The position numbers and the translations under genes are program-made. Shown here one piece after another: positions 25,967-36,487 of a stretch of DNA of 64,000 nt. The stretch covers positions 186,001 to 250,000 of the forward strand of contig CAIYID010000031.1 of the NCBI GenBank assembly GCA_903926205.1. The letters run 5' to 3'. The stretch comes from an uncultured Bdellovibrionales bacterium. Its GTDB lineage: Bacteria > Bdellovibrionota > Bdellovibrionia > Bdellovibrionales > Bdellovibrionaceae. The notes below the pieces were generated by a model. The model saw only the letters and a program-made list of their open reading frames with translations, searched no databases and was not told the DNA's origin. Position 1 is the stretch's first letter, and every line of letters begins with the position of its first letter.

Positions 25967-27577
25967 ATGAGAATCTCATGCCGAAGCATAATCTTCCTTA
26001 TCGCCTCGCTACTATTTCTAAACCTTCATAGAGCCTGGGCCGAGCCTAACGTCCAAATGACTCTAGACCAAAAAGTCGGTCAACTTCTTTTTATAGGAAT
26101 TTCAGACACACAAATAAGCAATCGAACGGCCAAAGACCTTCGCGAGCTTCAGCCCGGCGCTATCATTCTTTTCAAAAGAAATATTCTTGGTCTTCGTCAA
26201 ACGGCTCGCCTTACTTCGTCTTTAAAATTAATTAGTAAGGAGTCTTCTTCTTTGCCACTTTTAATTGCCACCGATCAAGAAGGCGGCCGAGTTGCTCGCG
26301 TTGAATTCACTCCTGCTATGCCAAGCCCACTTGCGCTTGGAATGACGAAAGATCCAAAAATTGTCGAGGCCGTTTCCTTCGAGGCAGGAAAATTTCTTCG
26401 CTACTTAGGTTTCAATATGAACCTTGCTCCAGTTTTAGACGTTTTGTCCGAGCGAGGTTCTTCCTTTATTGGTGAGCGCTCTTTTGGCTCATCACCCAAA
26501 TTAGTCAGTGATCTTGGGTTAGCTTTTGCGCAAGGACAGTTGCGTGCGGGAATTATTCCCACCTCAAAACATTTTCCAGGGGCGGGCTTACTCACTAAAG
26601 ACCCACATGTTGAAACCGTGTCAGTGGATGAATATTCAAAATCCTTACTTTTCCCTTTCATTCAGTTTGCTCAGGTTTTTCCAAGTGCAGTCATGTTGTC
26701 ACACTCTTCCTATCCGAAAATTGACCCTTCGGGTGTTCCTGCGACCTTCTCGAAAAAAATTATTTCAAATCTTCTTATTCAAGAGTTGGGTTATAAAGGC
26801 TTGATTATCACAGATGATTTACAAATGGGCGCCGCTAAAAACACTGCCCGGAATGTTGGTCTCTTGTCTCGTATTGGACAAAATGCTGTACGCTCTTTTT
26901 TAGCAGGTGCTGACTTAATAATGATTACATGGAGCCCAAAAGAGCAAAAGTTGGCAAAAAAAGCACTTATCGATGCTGTTAAAAGTGGTCAGATTTCTAT
27001 GTCAGATCTTGATGCGCGAGTTAATAAAATTAATCAGATAAAAAATTTAGTGGCCCCGCAACTTCGTATTCCATCGAGTGCTGATAATGAAAACCTCTTT
27101 GAATCAAAAGGCCTTGCTGTTTTAGATGACAGGATTTTAAATATTAATCTCTCGAGAGAATTTAGACTTATTGAGAAGCCCTCCACACATGAGCGCTTTG
27201 TTGTAATTTCTAAACTACCACAATTTCGTTGGAGCTTCGAACGGGCACTTGGAAAATCAGTGGATTCTCTCACTAATCAAGAATTTTTAGGACTTACCGA
27301 TAGCTCTTCGGAGGAACGCTCTTTTTTATCGCGCTATGATTGTGTTATTTTTCCTATTTACTCTAAAAAAGATGCGCTTTTTTTAAACTCAATGAGCCGA
27401 CTTATTCGAAAGCGAACGATCGCCCTTAATTTTACATCCCCTGGCTTAATAAATGCTGCCCATCTTCGGGGTGTACTTAATTTATTCCACCCTCACATTC
27501 ATGCTGGCAAGTTTTTAGGCGAATTAGTTCGTGGTCACGATGAGCAAATTGAAAATTCGTTAAATAGAAAACTTTAA
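25967..27577 (+). CDS. Exported glycoside hydrolase family 3, beta-N-acetylhexosaminidase-like (NagZ type)
   Basis: 536 residues with a signal peptide (ending HRAWA-EP). The N-terminal 340 residues form the GH3 barrel: DQKVGQLLFIGI, ATDQEGGRVARVEFTPAMPSPLALG, NLAPVLDV, KHFPGAG with KDPH downstream, and the nucleophile loop ITDDLQMGA. In NagZ enzymes the loop reads KHFPGHG followed by a D-x-H dyad. Here the His of GHG is Ala, but the D-P-H dyad and the nucleophile Asp remain. The C-terminal 180 residues resemble the second domain of two-domain NagZ proteins. Likely removes N-acetylglucosamine from peptidoglycan fragments outside the cytoplasm, unlike cytoplasmic E. coli NagZ. Confidence 0.85.
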   Translation: MRISCRSIIFLIASLLFLNLHRAWAEPNVQMTLDQKVGQLLFIGISDTQISNRTAKDLRELQPGAIILFKRNILGLRQTARLTSSLKLISKESSSLPLLIATDQEGGRVARVEFTPAMPSPLALGMTKDPKIVEAVSFEAGKFLRYLGFNMNLAPVLDVLSERGSSFIGERSFGSSPKLVSDLGLAFAQGQLRAGIIPTSKHFPGAGLLTKDPHVETVSVDEYSKSLLFPFIQFAQVFPSAVMLSHSSYPKIDPSGVPATFSKKIISNLLIQELGYKGLIITDDLQMGAAKNTARNVGLLSRIGQNAVRSFLAGADLIMITWSPKEQKLAKKALIDAVKSGQISMSDLDARVNKINQIKNLVAPQLRIPSSADNENLFESKGLAVLDDRILNINLSREFRLIEKPSTHERFVVISKLPQFRWSFERALGKSVDSLTNQEFLGLTDSSSEERSFLSRYDCVIFPIYSKKDALFLNSMSRLIRKRTIALNFTSPGLINAAHLRGVLNLFHPHIHAGKFLGELVRGHDEQIENSLNRKL

Positions 27578-27596
27578 AGAGAACCCTTACTGATGA

Positions 27597-28007
27597 CTAG
27601 TGACTTCTCTCAGAAAGCAGCTCTAGTTCCGCGCGCAAACGAGAAATTTCATGCTGTGCTTTTTGCCACTCATTATCGTCAAGCGTTTCATTTAAGAGTA
27701 AATTTTCATTCTTTTTCAAATGTTGCTCGATGGATTTTATGTCAATCTCTTGACCGCTAACCGCAGTTTCGGCCAGAACCGTTACACCGTCGGAACTTAT
27801 TTGACAGTAACCCCAGGAAATCGCCATCTTTTGTGATTCGCCTGTTTTCAATTTGAAGCGCAAAATCCCTGCATCAAGAGTCGTCATTAGTGGCGCATGG
27901 CCTGGTAAAATATGAAGCTCTCCTGCGAAAGCTGGAAGAGTGATCTCTTCCAGGTCAGCGTCAGTTACAACTTTTTTATCTGGCGTAGCAAAAAACAATT
28001 TAAACAT
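27597..28007 (-). CDS. atpC: ATP synthase epsilon subunit
   Basis: 136 residues. The N-terminal beta sandwich (TPDKKVVTDADLEEITLPAFAGELHILPGHAPLMTTLDAGIL) is diagnostic. A C-terminal two-helix domain follows, which in homologues inhibits ATP hydrolysis. Part of the F1 central stalk. Last gene of the F1 cluster, 49 bp after atpD; convergent with the GH3 gene. Confidence 0.95.
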   Translation of the reverse strand: MFKLFFATPDKKVVTDADLEEITLPAFAGELHILPGHAPLMTTLDAGILRFKLKTGESQKMAISWGYCQISSDGVTVLAETAVSGQEIDIKSIEQHLKKNENLLLNETLDDNEWQKAQHEISRLRAELELLSERSH

Positions 28008-28056
28008 ACCCTCACCTGACGTCGCCTTGCTGGCGACATATAATTACGCTGCTAAA

Positions 28057-29502
<1,446 letters not shown>

Positions 29503-29571
29503 TTTACTTAAGCGGTCCCATTAAAGGTCCCGTCTAAAAATTGTTATTTCAAAACTCTGACGCCTCTAAAT

Positions 29572-30453
29572 TTAGAGCGCCTCCGCACCACTAACGATCT
29601 CAATAAGTTCCGTCGTAATTTTTTCTTGACGAAGTTTGTTGTAAAACAAAGTAAGACGGCTCAATACATCTTTTGCATTGTTCGTCGCATTTTCCATCGC
29701 GGTCATGCGCGCGCCATGCTCGGCGGCAACGCTTTCTGACATACATCGATATACTTGCACGCTAAAATGCTTCACTAACAACTGATCAATAATTTTTTCT
29801 GGACGTGGCTCAAAAATCATATCCACGGCAAAGCCGGACACATGGCCTTCTGTTGCCGTTAATGTTTCCTTTTCTAAATCCACGGGTAATAAGGTTTCAC
29901 AAACAACAGCTTGGGAAATTGCGGATTTAAATTCATTGTAGATCAATCGAATTTCATCGTATTGACCATCCAAATAAAAGTGCATGACCTTTTCAGCGAC
30001 TTTGGAGGCCAAGGCATAAGAAATGTCTTTATCTAAACGCTGCATTGATTCGATGACTTTTAGTTTTCTTTTTGAAAAAAAGTCTGAAGCTCGTCGACCA
30101 ATAAAAATAAAATCAATGGCTTCGTATTTGTCTTTATTGTTTTTGATGTATTGATCTGTGAATTTATTTATTTGCGCATTAAACCCACCGCAAAGCCCAC
30201 GATCACTGGATAAAACAAGAAGTAAAACTTTTTTTACCTCTTGTTTTGGCGTTATTAGCGGATGGTTCACTCGCTCTGTTATCGCAATATTCGCAATCAC
30301 TTTCAAAAGCGAGTGCGCATAAGGACGCATATTCACAATCTGATGCTGCGCCTTTCGAAGCTTCGCTGCAGACACAAGCTTCATCGCTTTTGTGATCTGC
30401 TGCGTATTCTTCGTTGATTCAATCCGCATTCGGATATCTTTTAAACTAGCCAC
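29572..30453 (-). CDS. atpG: ATP synthase gamma subunit
   Basis: 293 residues, starting with GTG after TGGAG. The N-terminal helix (SLKDIRMRIESTKNTQQITKAMKLVSAAKLRKAQ) and the C-terminal helix (MTAMENATNNAKDVLSRLTLFYNKLRQEKITTELIEIVSGAEAL) form the rotating coiled coil. The central LVLSSDRGLCGGFNAQI segment is also typical. Central rotor of F1, between atpA and atpD. Confidence 0.97.
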   Translation of the reverse strand: MASLKDIRMRIESTKNTQQITKAMKLVSAAKLRKAQHQIVNMRPYAHSLLKVIANIAITERVNHPLITPKQEVKKVLLLVLSSDRGLCGGFNAQINKFTDQYIKNNKDKYEAIDFIFIGRRASDFFSKRKLKVIESMQRLDKDISYALASKVAEKVMHFYLDGQYDEIRLIYNEFKSAISQAVVCETLLPVDLEKETLTATEGHVSGFAVDMIFEPRPEKIIDQLLVKHFSVQVYRCMSESVAAEHGARMTAMENATNNAKDVLSRLTLFYNKLRQEKITTELIEIVSGAEAL

Positions 30454-30470
30454 AAATTACTCCAGCTTTT

Positions 30471-31985
30471 TTAGGCCTTGAAGATTGATTTAAATTCATC
30501 AAAAGCGGCTTTTAGTTGCCCCTTTGTATCATCTGCAATTTGTTTTTTTTCTGCGATATTTTTCAAAATATGGCTGTATTTCGTTTTCAAAAACTCTAAG
30601 AGCTCTACTTCATAACGTTTTACTTCTGATTCTGCGATAGAATCCACATAGCCATTTGTTGCAGCCCAAATAATTGCAATTTGGTCTTCTACCTTGAATG
30701 GTTGATATTGATTCTGTTTTAAAATCTCAACCAAACGTTTTCCACGAGCCAGCTGCATTTGAGAAGCTTTGTCTAAGTCAGAAGCAAAGGCTGCGAAAGC
30801 CTCAAGAGCGCGAAACTGAGCAAGCTCAAGTTTGATTGTTCCTGCTACTTGTTTCATTGCTTTAATTTGAGCATTACCACCCACCCGAGAAACCGATTTA
30901 CCGACAGAAATCGCTGGTCGAACACCTTTATAGAATAAGTCTGTTTCAAGGAAAATTTGTCCATCTGTGATTGAAATTACATTCGTCGGAATATAGGCAG
31001 AAATATCTCCGGCTTGAGTTTCAATGATTGGTAGTGCTGTTAAAGAACCTCCACCTTGATCATCAGAAAGTTTCGCCGCGCGCTCCAATAGTCGAGAGTG
31101 AAGATAAAATACGTCTCCGGGATAGGCTTCACGACCAGGAGGTCTGCGCAACAAAAGGGACATTTGTCGATACGCTTGGGCTTGCTTTGTCAAATCATCG
31201 TAAATAATCAAAGCATGACGACCGGTATCGCGGAAATACTCTGCCATTGCTGTTCCTGAATACACAGATAAGAACTGCATAGGAGCTGGATCTGATGCGC
31301 CAGCAGAAATAACTGTGGTGTATTCCATTGCTCCTGCTTGACGAAGTTTTTCTACCACAAGAGCCACTGTTGATTGCTTTTGACCAATGGCCACGTAGAA
31401 ACAATGAACGTTTTGGCCTTTTTGATTAATGATCGTATCAATAGCAATTGCCGTTTTTCCCGTTTGACGATCTCCAATGATTAACTCCCGTTGACCACGC
31501 CCAATCGGAATCATTGCATCGATTGATTTAATACCAGTTTGCATAGGTTCGCTGACAGGCTGCCGTTTTACAATTCCCGGGGCTTTTAATTCAACAGCCC
31601 GAGTATGAGGAGTGCTGATGGCGCCTTTACCGTCGATCGGCCGACCAAGTCCGTCTACCACACGGTTTAAAAGTGCCTCGCCAACTGGAACTTGCACGAT
31701 TTTTTTCGTTCTTTTTACAAGATCGCCTTCTTTAATTTGACGATCTTCTCCGAAAATAACGACCCCAACGTGGGAATCTTCAAGATTCAAAACCATTCCC
31801 ATAATTTCACCAGGGAACTCAACGAGCTCTCCTGCCATCGCATTTTCTAATCCATAAACACGAGCAACCCCGTCACCCACAGCAAGCACGCTTCCTGTTT
31901 CGCTAATTTCAATGCGCTTTGCGTATTGGCTAATCTGTTCTTTTAGAACGCGGCTGATTTCATCTGCGCGAATTGTTGTTTCCAT
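30471..31985 (-). CDS. atpA: ATP synthase alpha subunit
   Basis: 504 residues. Walker [40 protein letters not shown] and the alpha signature [14 protein letters not shown] with the arginine finger (SVSR) are all present. Non-catalytic nucleotide-binding F1 subunit. It follows atpH by 3 bp and precedes atpG by 17 bp. Confidence 0.98.
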   Translation of the reverse strand: METTIRADEISRVLKEQISQYAKRIEISETGSVLAVGDGVARVYGLENAMAGELVEFPGEIMGMVLNLEDSHVGVVIFGEDRQIKEGDLVKRTKKIVQVPVGEALLNRVVDGLGRPIDGKGAISTPHTRAVELKAPGIVKRQPVSEPMQTGIKSIDAMIPIGRGQRELIIGDRQTGKTAIAIDTIINQKGQNVHCFYVAIGQKQSTVALVVEKLRQAGAMEYTTVISAGASDPAPMQFLSVYSGTAMAEYFRDTGRHALIIYDDLTKQAQAYRQMSLLLRRPPGREAYPGDVFYLHSRLLERAAKLSDDQGGGSLTALPIIETQAGDISAYIPTNVISITDGQIFLETDLFYKGVRPAISVGKSVSRVGGNAQIKAMKQVAGTIKLELAQFRALEAFAAFASDLDKASQMQLARGKRLVEILKQNQYQPFKVEDQIAIIWAATNGYVDSIAESEVKRYEVELLEFLKTKYSHILKNIAEKKQIADDTKGQLKAAFDEFKSIFKA

Positions 31986-31988
31986 CGA

Positions 31989-32528
31989 CTAAACTCTCCT
32001 ATTTAATTCTTCACCTAAGCGAACAAGGTGTGATTGTAAGCTATCATCAAAGGTCCAACCTCCGACTTGAGCTACAAGACCACCCATAATTGTTTTATCT
32101 TCTTCGTAATTTAAAATGACCTTTTTCTTGGTAATTTCTGCTACGGTGTTTTCTATTTTTTTTCGGCTATCTTCATTTAAAGAAGAGGCCGATTTAACTA
32201 TTCCACGGGTCACGCCATTTGCTTCATCAGCAATTGAAGAAAACGCCAATGCGACCTGCGAAAGAATATCTAGCCGGTTTTTTTCAATCAAAAGACCGGT
32301 TAAATTTAAAATCTCTTCTGCGGCTTGATCCCCAAGAGCTTTTTTCAACGCCGTCATTTTCTCTTGGCCCGTCACAATTGGTGAGCAAATAAATTCACGG
32401 ATTTTAACGTCTCCATCTAAAGCCTTAGCAATTTCTGATAACTGACTTGTCACCAATTCAATTTTTTTTGAGTCTCTAGCATAAGCAAAAAGTGCGCGCG
32501 CATAGCGCTTTGATACTTCTGAAATCAT
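31989..32528 (-). CDS. atpH: ATP synthase delta subunit
   Basis: 179 residues. N-terminal helical domain (EVSKRYARALFAYARDSKK) that binds the tip of alpha, then the OSCP-like C-terminal domain ending in IMGGLVAQVGGWTFDDSLQSHLVRLGEEL, close to the family signature. Links the peripheral stalk to F1. Its start overlaps the end of the b subunit gene by 4 bp. Confidence 0.94.
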   Translation of the reverse strand: MISEVSKRYARALFAYARDSKKIELVTSQLSEIAKALDGDVKIREFICSPIVTGQEKMTALKKALGDQAAEEILNLTGLLIEKNRLDILSQVALAFSSIADEANGVTRGIVKSASSLNEDSRKKIENTVAEITKKKVILNYEEDKTIMGGLVAQVGGWTFDDSLQSHLVRLGEELNRRV

Positions 32529-33103
32529 TGTCGCACCGCCCGAATGTGCTCAATAAACTCGCCTTGCAATCTTTTCTGATCATCTTGGTTGAGTTTTTCT
32601 GTCATCAATTTTGCTGCAATTATTGCCGCCTCTTTAATCATTTGTTCTCGTAAAATATTTTTTGCTTTTTCTGTTTCTAACTTTGCTGCCGCCGCCGCTT
32701 CTTCATGAATTCTTTTCGAAAGGCTGTGTGCCTCTGCGATGAGGGCTTTTTTCATATCTGCCGCTTCTGCGCGCGCGCGAGAAAGACTTTCATCAGCGGT
32801 ACCTTCTAGTCTAGAGAGTTTTATTTGAATTTCTTCGCGCTCTTTTTCTGCTGTTTTTCTAAGAGCCAAAGCTCTTTCTGCCGTCGCTTCAAACGCCTTC
32901 TTTTTGTTTTTAAAAAATTCTTTGACAGGATGGCGCAAAAAGTAAAGTAAGCCTGCAATTAAAATAGTTACATTAATGCTTTGGTAAATAATTGTTTTAA
33001 TTGTGTGTTCATCTAGGCCATGAGGCACGCCATGCTCTGACCCTAATGCATAGCTAGTTATTAATAGAGAGCCCACCATCAAAGATAATTGACTTAATCT
33101 CAT
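32525..33103 (-). CDS. atpF: ATP synthase subunit b (peripheral stalk) with signal-like N-terminus
   Basis: 192 residues. Begins with a signal-peptide-like stretch (SLMVGSLLITSYALGS), then one membrane helix (SINVTILIAGLLYFLRHPVKEFF) and a long charged helix running to the C-terminus, as in b subunits. An extra hydrophobic segment before the usual single helix is also seen in some deltaproteobacterial b subunits. It overlaps the b' gene by one base (TAATG) and atpH by four. Confidence 0.9.
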   Translation of the reverse strand: MRLSQLSLMVGSLLITSYALGSEHGVPHGLDEHTIKTIIYQSINVTILIAGLLYFLRHPVKEFFKNKKKAFEATAERALALRKTAEKEREEIQIKLSRLEGTADESLSRARAEAADMKKALIAEAHSLSKRIHEEAAAAAKLETEKAKNILREQMIKEAAIIAAKLMTEKLNQDDQKRLQGEFIEHIRAVRQ

Positions 33104-33555
33104 TAGCCTCTCTCCGAATGTTCTTTTGATAATAATCGTGACGTCATCGCCTGCGCGACAAGTGGGGCCTCTTCTTTTAGTTTTTTTGCAGCATCACCAA
33201 TTTCAACAGAAAGTCGATGACGCGACTCTTCAACCAACTTGCTCGATTCTCCGCGTGCTTTTGACACAATTTTTTCAAATTCTGCATTGGCCTCTTCGCG
33301 GTACGAATCGAAAATTGTTTTAATACCACCACTCACTGCACGAGCTTTTTCTTCATAATTTCGATGAAGATCTGCTGATTTTTGTTGTTCTTCTAATGCA
33401 ATATCTTCGCTGCCTTTGGTCTGTTTTTCGCGCTTCTCAAGAAGTTCTGCAAAATCTTTAAACACGTGTTGCGACAAGATAAATAGGCTGAAAATAAATA
33501 TGGCAAGTTGAATAAAGTACGTCTTATTTACGCCGAGTTGTACGAGCATATCCAT
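33103..33555 (-). CDS. ATP synthase subunit b' (second peripheral stalk subunit)
   Basis: 150 residues. A single N-terminal membrane helix (KTYFIQLAIFIFSLFILSQHVF) is followed by a continuous amphipathic charged helix with several Ala/Glu/Lys heptads. Two different b-type genes in a row indicate a heterodimeric b/b' peripheral stalk, as in cyanobacteria, alphaproteobacteria and several deltaproteobacteria. First gene of the F1/stalk cluster. A 79-bp gap separates it from the bactofilin gene. Confidence 0.88.
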   Translation of the reverse strand: MDMLVQLGVNKTYFIQLAIFIFSLFILSQHVFKDFAELLEKREKQTKGSEDIALEEQQKSADLHRNYEEKARAVSGGIKTIFDSYREEANAEFEKIVSKARGESSKLVEESRHRLSVEIGDAAKKLKEEAPLVAQAMTSRLLSKEHSERG

Positions 33556-33634
33556 GAATGTAATTTCTCACTTGTAAAAGTGATCGTGAAGTAACATTCA
33601 TTTTTTATTAAGGTCAAGATTTTTGGTTTTGAGC

Positions 33635-33997
33635 TTATTTTTTGGGCATATAAGATGCCCCCTCAAAAACGACGCCTTCATCTATTCTCAAGCTTGGAGA
33701 AGTTACCGTGCCCTTAAAAATTGCTGGTGGGTGCATTATGACGCGTCTGCGCGCAAAAAGATTTCCTTCTACTTTTCCGCTTATAACAATTGTGTCGGCT
33801 TCGATCTCAGCAAAAACGAGAGCTCCTTCATTAACAATTAAAGTGTCTTTCGTAAAAATTTCACCTCGAAACTCTCCGCCAATTTGAACCGCACCTTCAA
33901 AGGTGAGTTTTCCTTCAAAAGTTGCGCCCTGATCAAGAATTGCCGAAACTTGCCCCGCAGCTTCTCTATCAAATTGTGGCTCTACTTGCTCTCTCAT
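33635..33997 (-). CDS. Bactofilin (polymer-forming cytoskeletal protein)
   Basis: 120 residues. The ATG at 33997 is used; a GTG lies just before it. The body is a right-handed beta-helix of short repeats with glycines and small hydrophobics (AILDQGATFEGKLTFEGAVQIGGEFRGEIFTKDTLIVNEGA ... VISGKVEGNLFA), the bactofilin (DUF583) pattern, with short unstructured ends. Bactofilins polymerise without nucleotide. In Myxococcus xanthus, bactofilins linked to parABC position the chromosome segregation machinery. Here the gene is 8 bp after parB, so a similar partnership is plausible but inferred. Confidence 0.88.
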   Translation of the reverse strand: MREQVEPQFDREAAGQVSAILDQGATFEGKLTFEGAVQIGGEFRGEIFTKDTLIVNEGALVFAEIEADTIVISGKVEGNLFARRRVIMHPPAIFKGTVTSPSLRIDEGVVFEGASYMPKK

Positions 33998-34005
33998 CAC
34001 CGTAC

Positions 34006-35049
34006 TCAGTTCTCGCTTCCGCGCTTAATCTTCTCAACAAGCTCATTCAACTCGTCATCAGAATAAAAGTTGAAGCTCATTTTCCCTTTTCCCTTTTTAT
34101 AGTCAATCGAGACCCTTGTTCCTAAAATCTTCTGCAGTTGCTCTTGAAGGTTCACCACCGCTCGATTTTTTTCCATTTCTAAGGGTGTTGCTGATTGAAG
34201 GGTGGTTTCTTCTCTTTTTTGTTCTTTAACTCTTACGAGTTCTTGCTCCAATTTTCTCACTGACAGTTGTTGTGCCACTGATTTTTTTGCTAATTGAGAG
34301 ATCATGACTTTGTCTTCTAGCCCCAGGAGAACTTTGCAATGTCCTGCCGACAAATGTCCTGTCTTAACAAGCTCTTTTGTGTCCTCAGGAAGAGTTAAAA
34401 GTCGAAGCGCATTAGCTACAGTCGCCCTTTCTTTCCCAACTTTCTCAGCGACTAGCTGTTGAGTAAGACTAAACTCATTCATCAGTCGTTGATAAGCCTC
34501 TGCCTCCTCGAGGGGACTAAGATCTTCTCGTTGAATATTTTCGATAATAGCCAACTCAAGAGTCTCTTTATTACTCAATGTCTTAATAATAACAGGAACC
34601 TCATAAAGTCCCGCCATTTGAGCCGCTCGCCAGCGTCGCTCTCCAGCAATGATTTCAAAAGCCCCTGAGCTCAGTTTTCTTGCGGCGATTGGCTGAAGAA
34701 TTCCGTGTTGTTTAATTGAAGCGGCAAGCTCCTCGAGTTTCTCTTTTTCAAAAGTTGTTCTAGGTTGAAGTTTTGATGCCACCAATTTTTCGACTTGGAT
34801 TTGCCATACTCGCGCTTCGATTGGAATCGATTGCATGACTGGAGCCGAGACCATCGGTTGTGTGACAGTTGAGCTCTCTGATAAAGTGGCCGCCTTCGTA
34901 TTGGTATTATTTTGCATACCCAGACCAGCACTTAGTCCTGAAGAAAAAGCTGACGTTTGATTTCCTAATAAAGAACCAAGACCTCGGCCTAGTCTCGGTT
35001 TTTTGTTTTGATTATCTTTAATTAAATCAGACATTTGCATATCCATCAT
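34006..35049 (-). CDS. parB: Chromosome partitioning protein ParB
   Basis: Up to 347 residues. Alternative in-frame ATGs at 35046, 35040 and 35034 (MSDLIKDNQ) lie just downstream; none has a good ribosome site, and all overlap the parA 3' end, so the exact start is open. Domains: N-terminal PRLGRGLGSLLG tail with the arginine that stimulates ParA, CTP-binding/sliding-clamp region with GERRWRAAQ and ENIQREDLSPLEEA, helix-turn-helix (TQQLVAEKVGKERATVANALRLL), and a C-terminal dimer domain. ParB loads at parS and spreads. Two parS sites lie within 1.5 kb. Confidence 0.95.
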   Translation of the reverse strand: MMDMQMSDLIKDNQNKKPRLGRGLGSLLGNQTSAFSSGLSAGLGMQNNTNTKAATLSESSTVTQPMVSAPVMQSIPIEARVWQIQVEKLVASKLQPRTTFEKEKLEELAASIKQHGILQPIAARKLSSGAFEIIAGERRWRAAQMAGLYEVPVIIKTLSNKETLELAIIENIQREDLSPLEEAEAYQRLMNEFSLTQQLVAEKVGKERATVANALRLLTLPEDTKELVKTGHLSAGHCKVLLGLEDKVMISQLAKKSVAQQLSVRKLEQELVRVKEQKREETTLQSATPLEMEKNRAVVNLQEQLQKILGTRVSIDYKKGKGKMSFNFYSDDELNELVEKIKRGSEN

Positions 35050-35857
35050 TGTTTAAATTGTTTTTATTACTATGTGTTTCTGCGCGCTCATAAGTGTTTC
35101 TCTGTACAACTTCTTGGGCTAATTCTAAGTATTTTTGTGCACCAATTGATTTAGCATCATATCCGAAAATACTTTGTCCGTGGCTTGGCGCCTCGCTCAA
35201 TCGAACATTTCTGGGAATTATTGCCTGAAACACCTTGTCTCCAAAATGTGACTTAATTTCAGAAACAACCTGATGACTTAAATTATTTCGAGTATCAAAC
35301 ATAGTAAGAACAATTCCCTCTATATGTAGATTAGGATTTAAATTCTTTTTGATAAGTCCCGCGGTATTTAAAAGCTGGCTTAAACCCTCAAGAGCATAGT
35401 ATTCACATTGAAGAGGAACTAAAAAACTATCCGCTGCTGTTAAGGCATTGAGAGTTAATAGGCCGAGTGAGGGCGGGCAATCAATCAAGACATAATCAAA
35501 AGCATTTTGTATTGTTTGAAGGGCTGATTTTAATCGGTATTCACGTTGAGTAAGGTCTACGAGCTCAATTTCAGCTCCTACAAGATCTGGAGTTGCAGGA
35601 ATAATCTTTAAATATTCAAATTGAGTATTTTGAATAGTCTCTTGGATATTCTTTTCGCCAATAATAACATGATAAATATTACTTTCTTGATAATCTTGAC
35701 GTTTTAATCCTAATCCACTTGAGGCATTTCCTTGCGGATCCATATCTAAAAGTAAAACTTTTTTATTTAAAGAAATCAAAGCAGAGGCAAGGTTTACAGA
35801 CGTTGTTGTCTTTCCTACTCCGCCTTTTTGATTCGCGATACAAATAACTTTCGCCAT
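35027..35857 (-). CDS. parA: Chromosome partitioning ATPase ParA
   Basis: 276 residues. Deviant Walker A KGGVGKTTTSVNLA at the very N-terminus, DMDPQGNASSGLG and DYVLIDCPPSLGLL (Walker B) make this a chromosomal ParA/Soj. No N-terminal HTH, so it is the type that does not itself repress its promoter. A strong AGGAGGAAAT site precedes the ATG. The promoter region contains a perfect TATAAT and a parS site just upstream of the -35 position. Confidence 0.96.
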   Translation of the reverse strand: MAKVICIANQKGGVGKTTTSVNLASALISLNKKVLLLDMDPQGNASSGLGLKRQDYQESNIYHVIIGEKNIQETIQNTQFEYLKIIPATPDLVGAEIELVDLTQREYRLKSALQTIQNAFDYVLIDCPPSLGLLTLNALTAADSFLVPLQCEYYALEGLSQLLNTAGLIKKNLNPNLHIEGIVLTMFDTRNNLSHQVVSEIKSHFGDKVFQAIIPRNVRLSEAPSHGQSIFGYDAKSIGAQKYLELAQEVVQRNTYERAETHSNKNNLNNDGYANV

Positions 35858-35905
35858 GAGATTTCCTCCTGCGTTTAAATTGATGTTTAAAATGATTTAT
35901 TTTTT

Positions 35906-35934
35906 ATTATAATTCAAGATATTTGCTGTTTTGA
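35906..35934 (-). promoter_or_regulatory. Candidate parA promoter with a bidirectional -10 element
   Basis: On the minus strand TATAAT (35906-35911) lies 17 bp from a poor -35 (TCAAAA, 35929-35934). The 8-bp palindrome ATTATAAT (35906-35913) also gives TATAAT on the plus strand (35908-35913), facing the lipoprotein gene. The -35 ends 4 bp from parS. Read from sequence; activity is inferred. Confidence 0.45.
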
Positions 35935-35938
35935 CCGA

Positions 35939-35954
35939 TGTTCCACGTGGAACA
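35939..35954. promoter_or_regulatory. parS site 1
   Basis: A perfect 16-bp palindrome, TGTTCCACGTGGAACA (18 bp with flanking A/T), matching the bacterial parS consensus (TGTTNCACGTGNAACA). It lies between divergent parA and the lipoprotein gene, ending 3 bp before the latter's ATG, so bound ParB would cover its ribosome-binding region. Confidence 0.93.
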
Positions 35955-35957
35955 TTT

Positions 35958-36479
35958 ATGAATATTATTTTTTCACTTCTATTTTTATTGGTTTCTCTTC
36001 TGTTTATTGGCTGCGACAAACCAAATCCTACGCCCGAAGTTCTTGATCCTATATATATAGACTTATCAAAACAAGCTGATGAGGCGAAAAAATTAATTCC
36101 TGAAGCTAAAATTGCTGTTTCTGAAGCTGAAAAAGAGCTGACTTTAGTAAAACCACAGACGGGACAGATTGAGTATGCAAAAAAAAGACTAAGGGAAGCC
36201 AATCAAAGATTAGTTCAAACTACGCAAATTGCTAAATACCTGGAGATTCATTCTAAATCTCGATTGGATTATGATAGGGAAAGCTATCTTGTTGCATGGA
36301 AGCAAAAAAAACAGTGGCCCGATCCAGCAGAATATAAAGAATTTAAGGATGCTGAGAAAGCTCAATCCGCGCGAACAAACTGGAATGTGAAAGATCGCAT
36401 GAAAGAGGCTGGAGTTCCTGCAACAGAGCAAAAACAGCCTAAAAAAGAAAGTGAATCAGAAAAGAAAGAAGAGCATTAA
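35958..36479 (+). CDS. Small lipoprotein bracketed by two parS sites, function unknown
   Basis: 173 residues from the ATG at 35958. A lipoprotein signal (NIIFSLLFLLVSLLFIGC, Cys 19) is followed directly by Asp, the +2 residue that in E. coli keeps lipoproteins in the inner membrane. The mature part is mostly helical and highly charged: a coiled-coil region (about 35-95, KQADEAKKLIPEAKIAVSEAEKE), a Trp/Tyr-containing middle, and a Lys/Glu tail. No Shine-Dalgarno is possible in the usual place because parS fills it. Convergent with rsmG. Family not recognised. Confidence 0.75.
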   Translation: MNIIFSLLFLLVSLLFIGCDKPNPTPEVLDPIYIDLSKQADEAKKLIPEAKIAVSEAEKELTLVKPQTGQIEYAKKRLREANQRLVQTTQIAKYLEIHSKSRLDYDRESYLVAWKQKKQWPDPAEYKEFKDAEKAQSARTNWNVKDRMKEAGVPATEQKQPKKESESEKKEEH

Positions 36480-36487
36480 TAAGAAAA

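Noticed and set aside
27577-27620. Terminator between the GH3 gene and atpC
   Set aside because: AGAGAA/TTCTCT gives only a 6-bp stem across a long loop, partly inside the atpC end, with no T-run.
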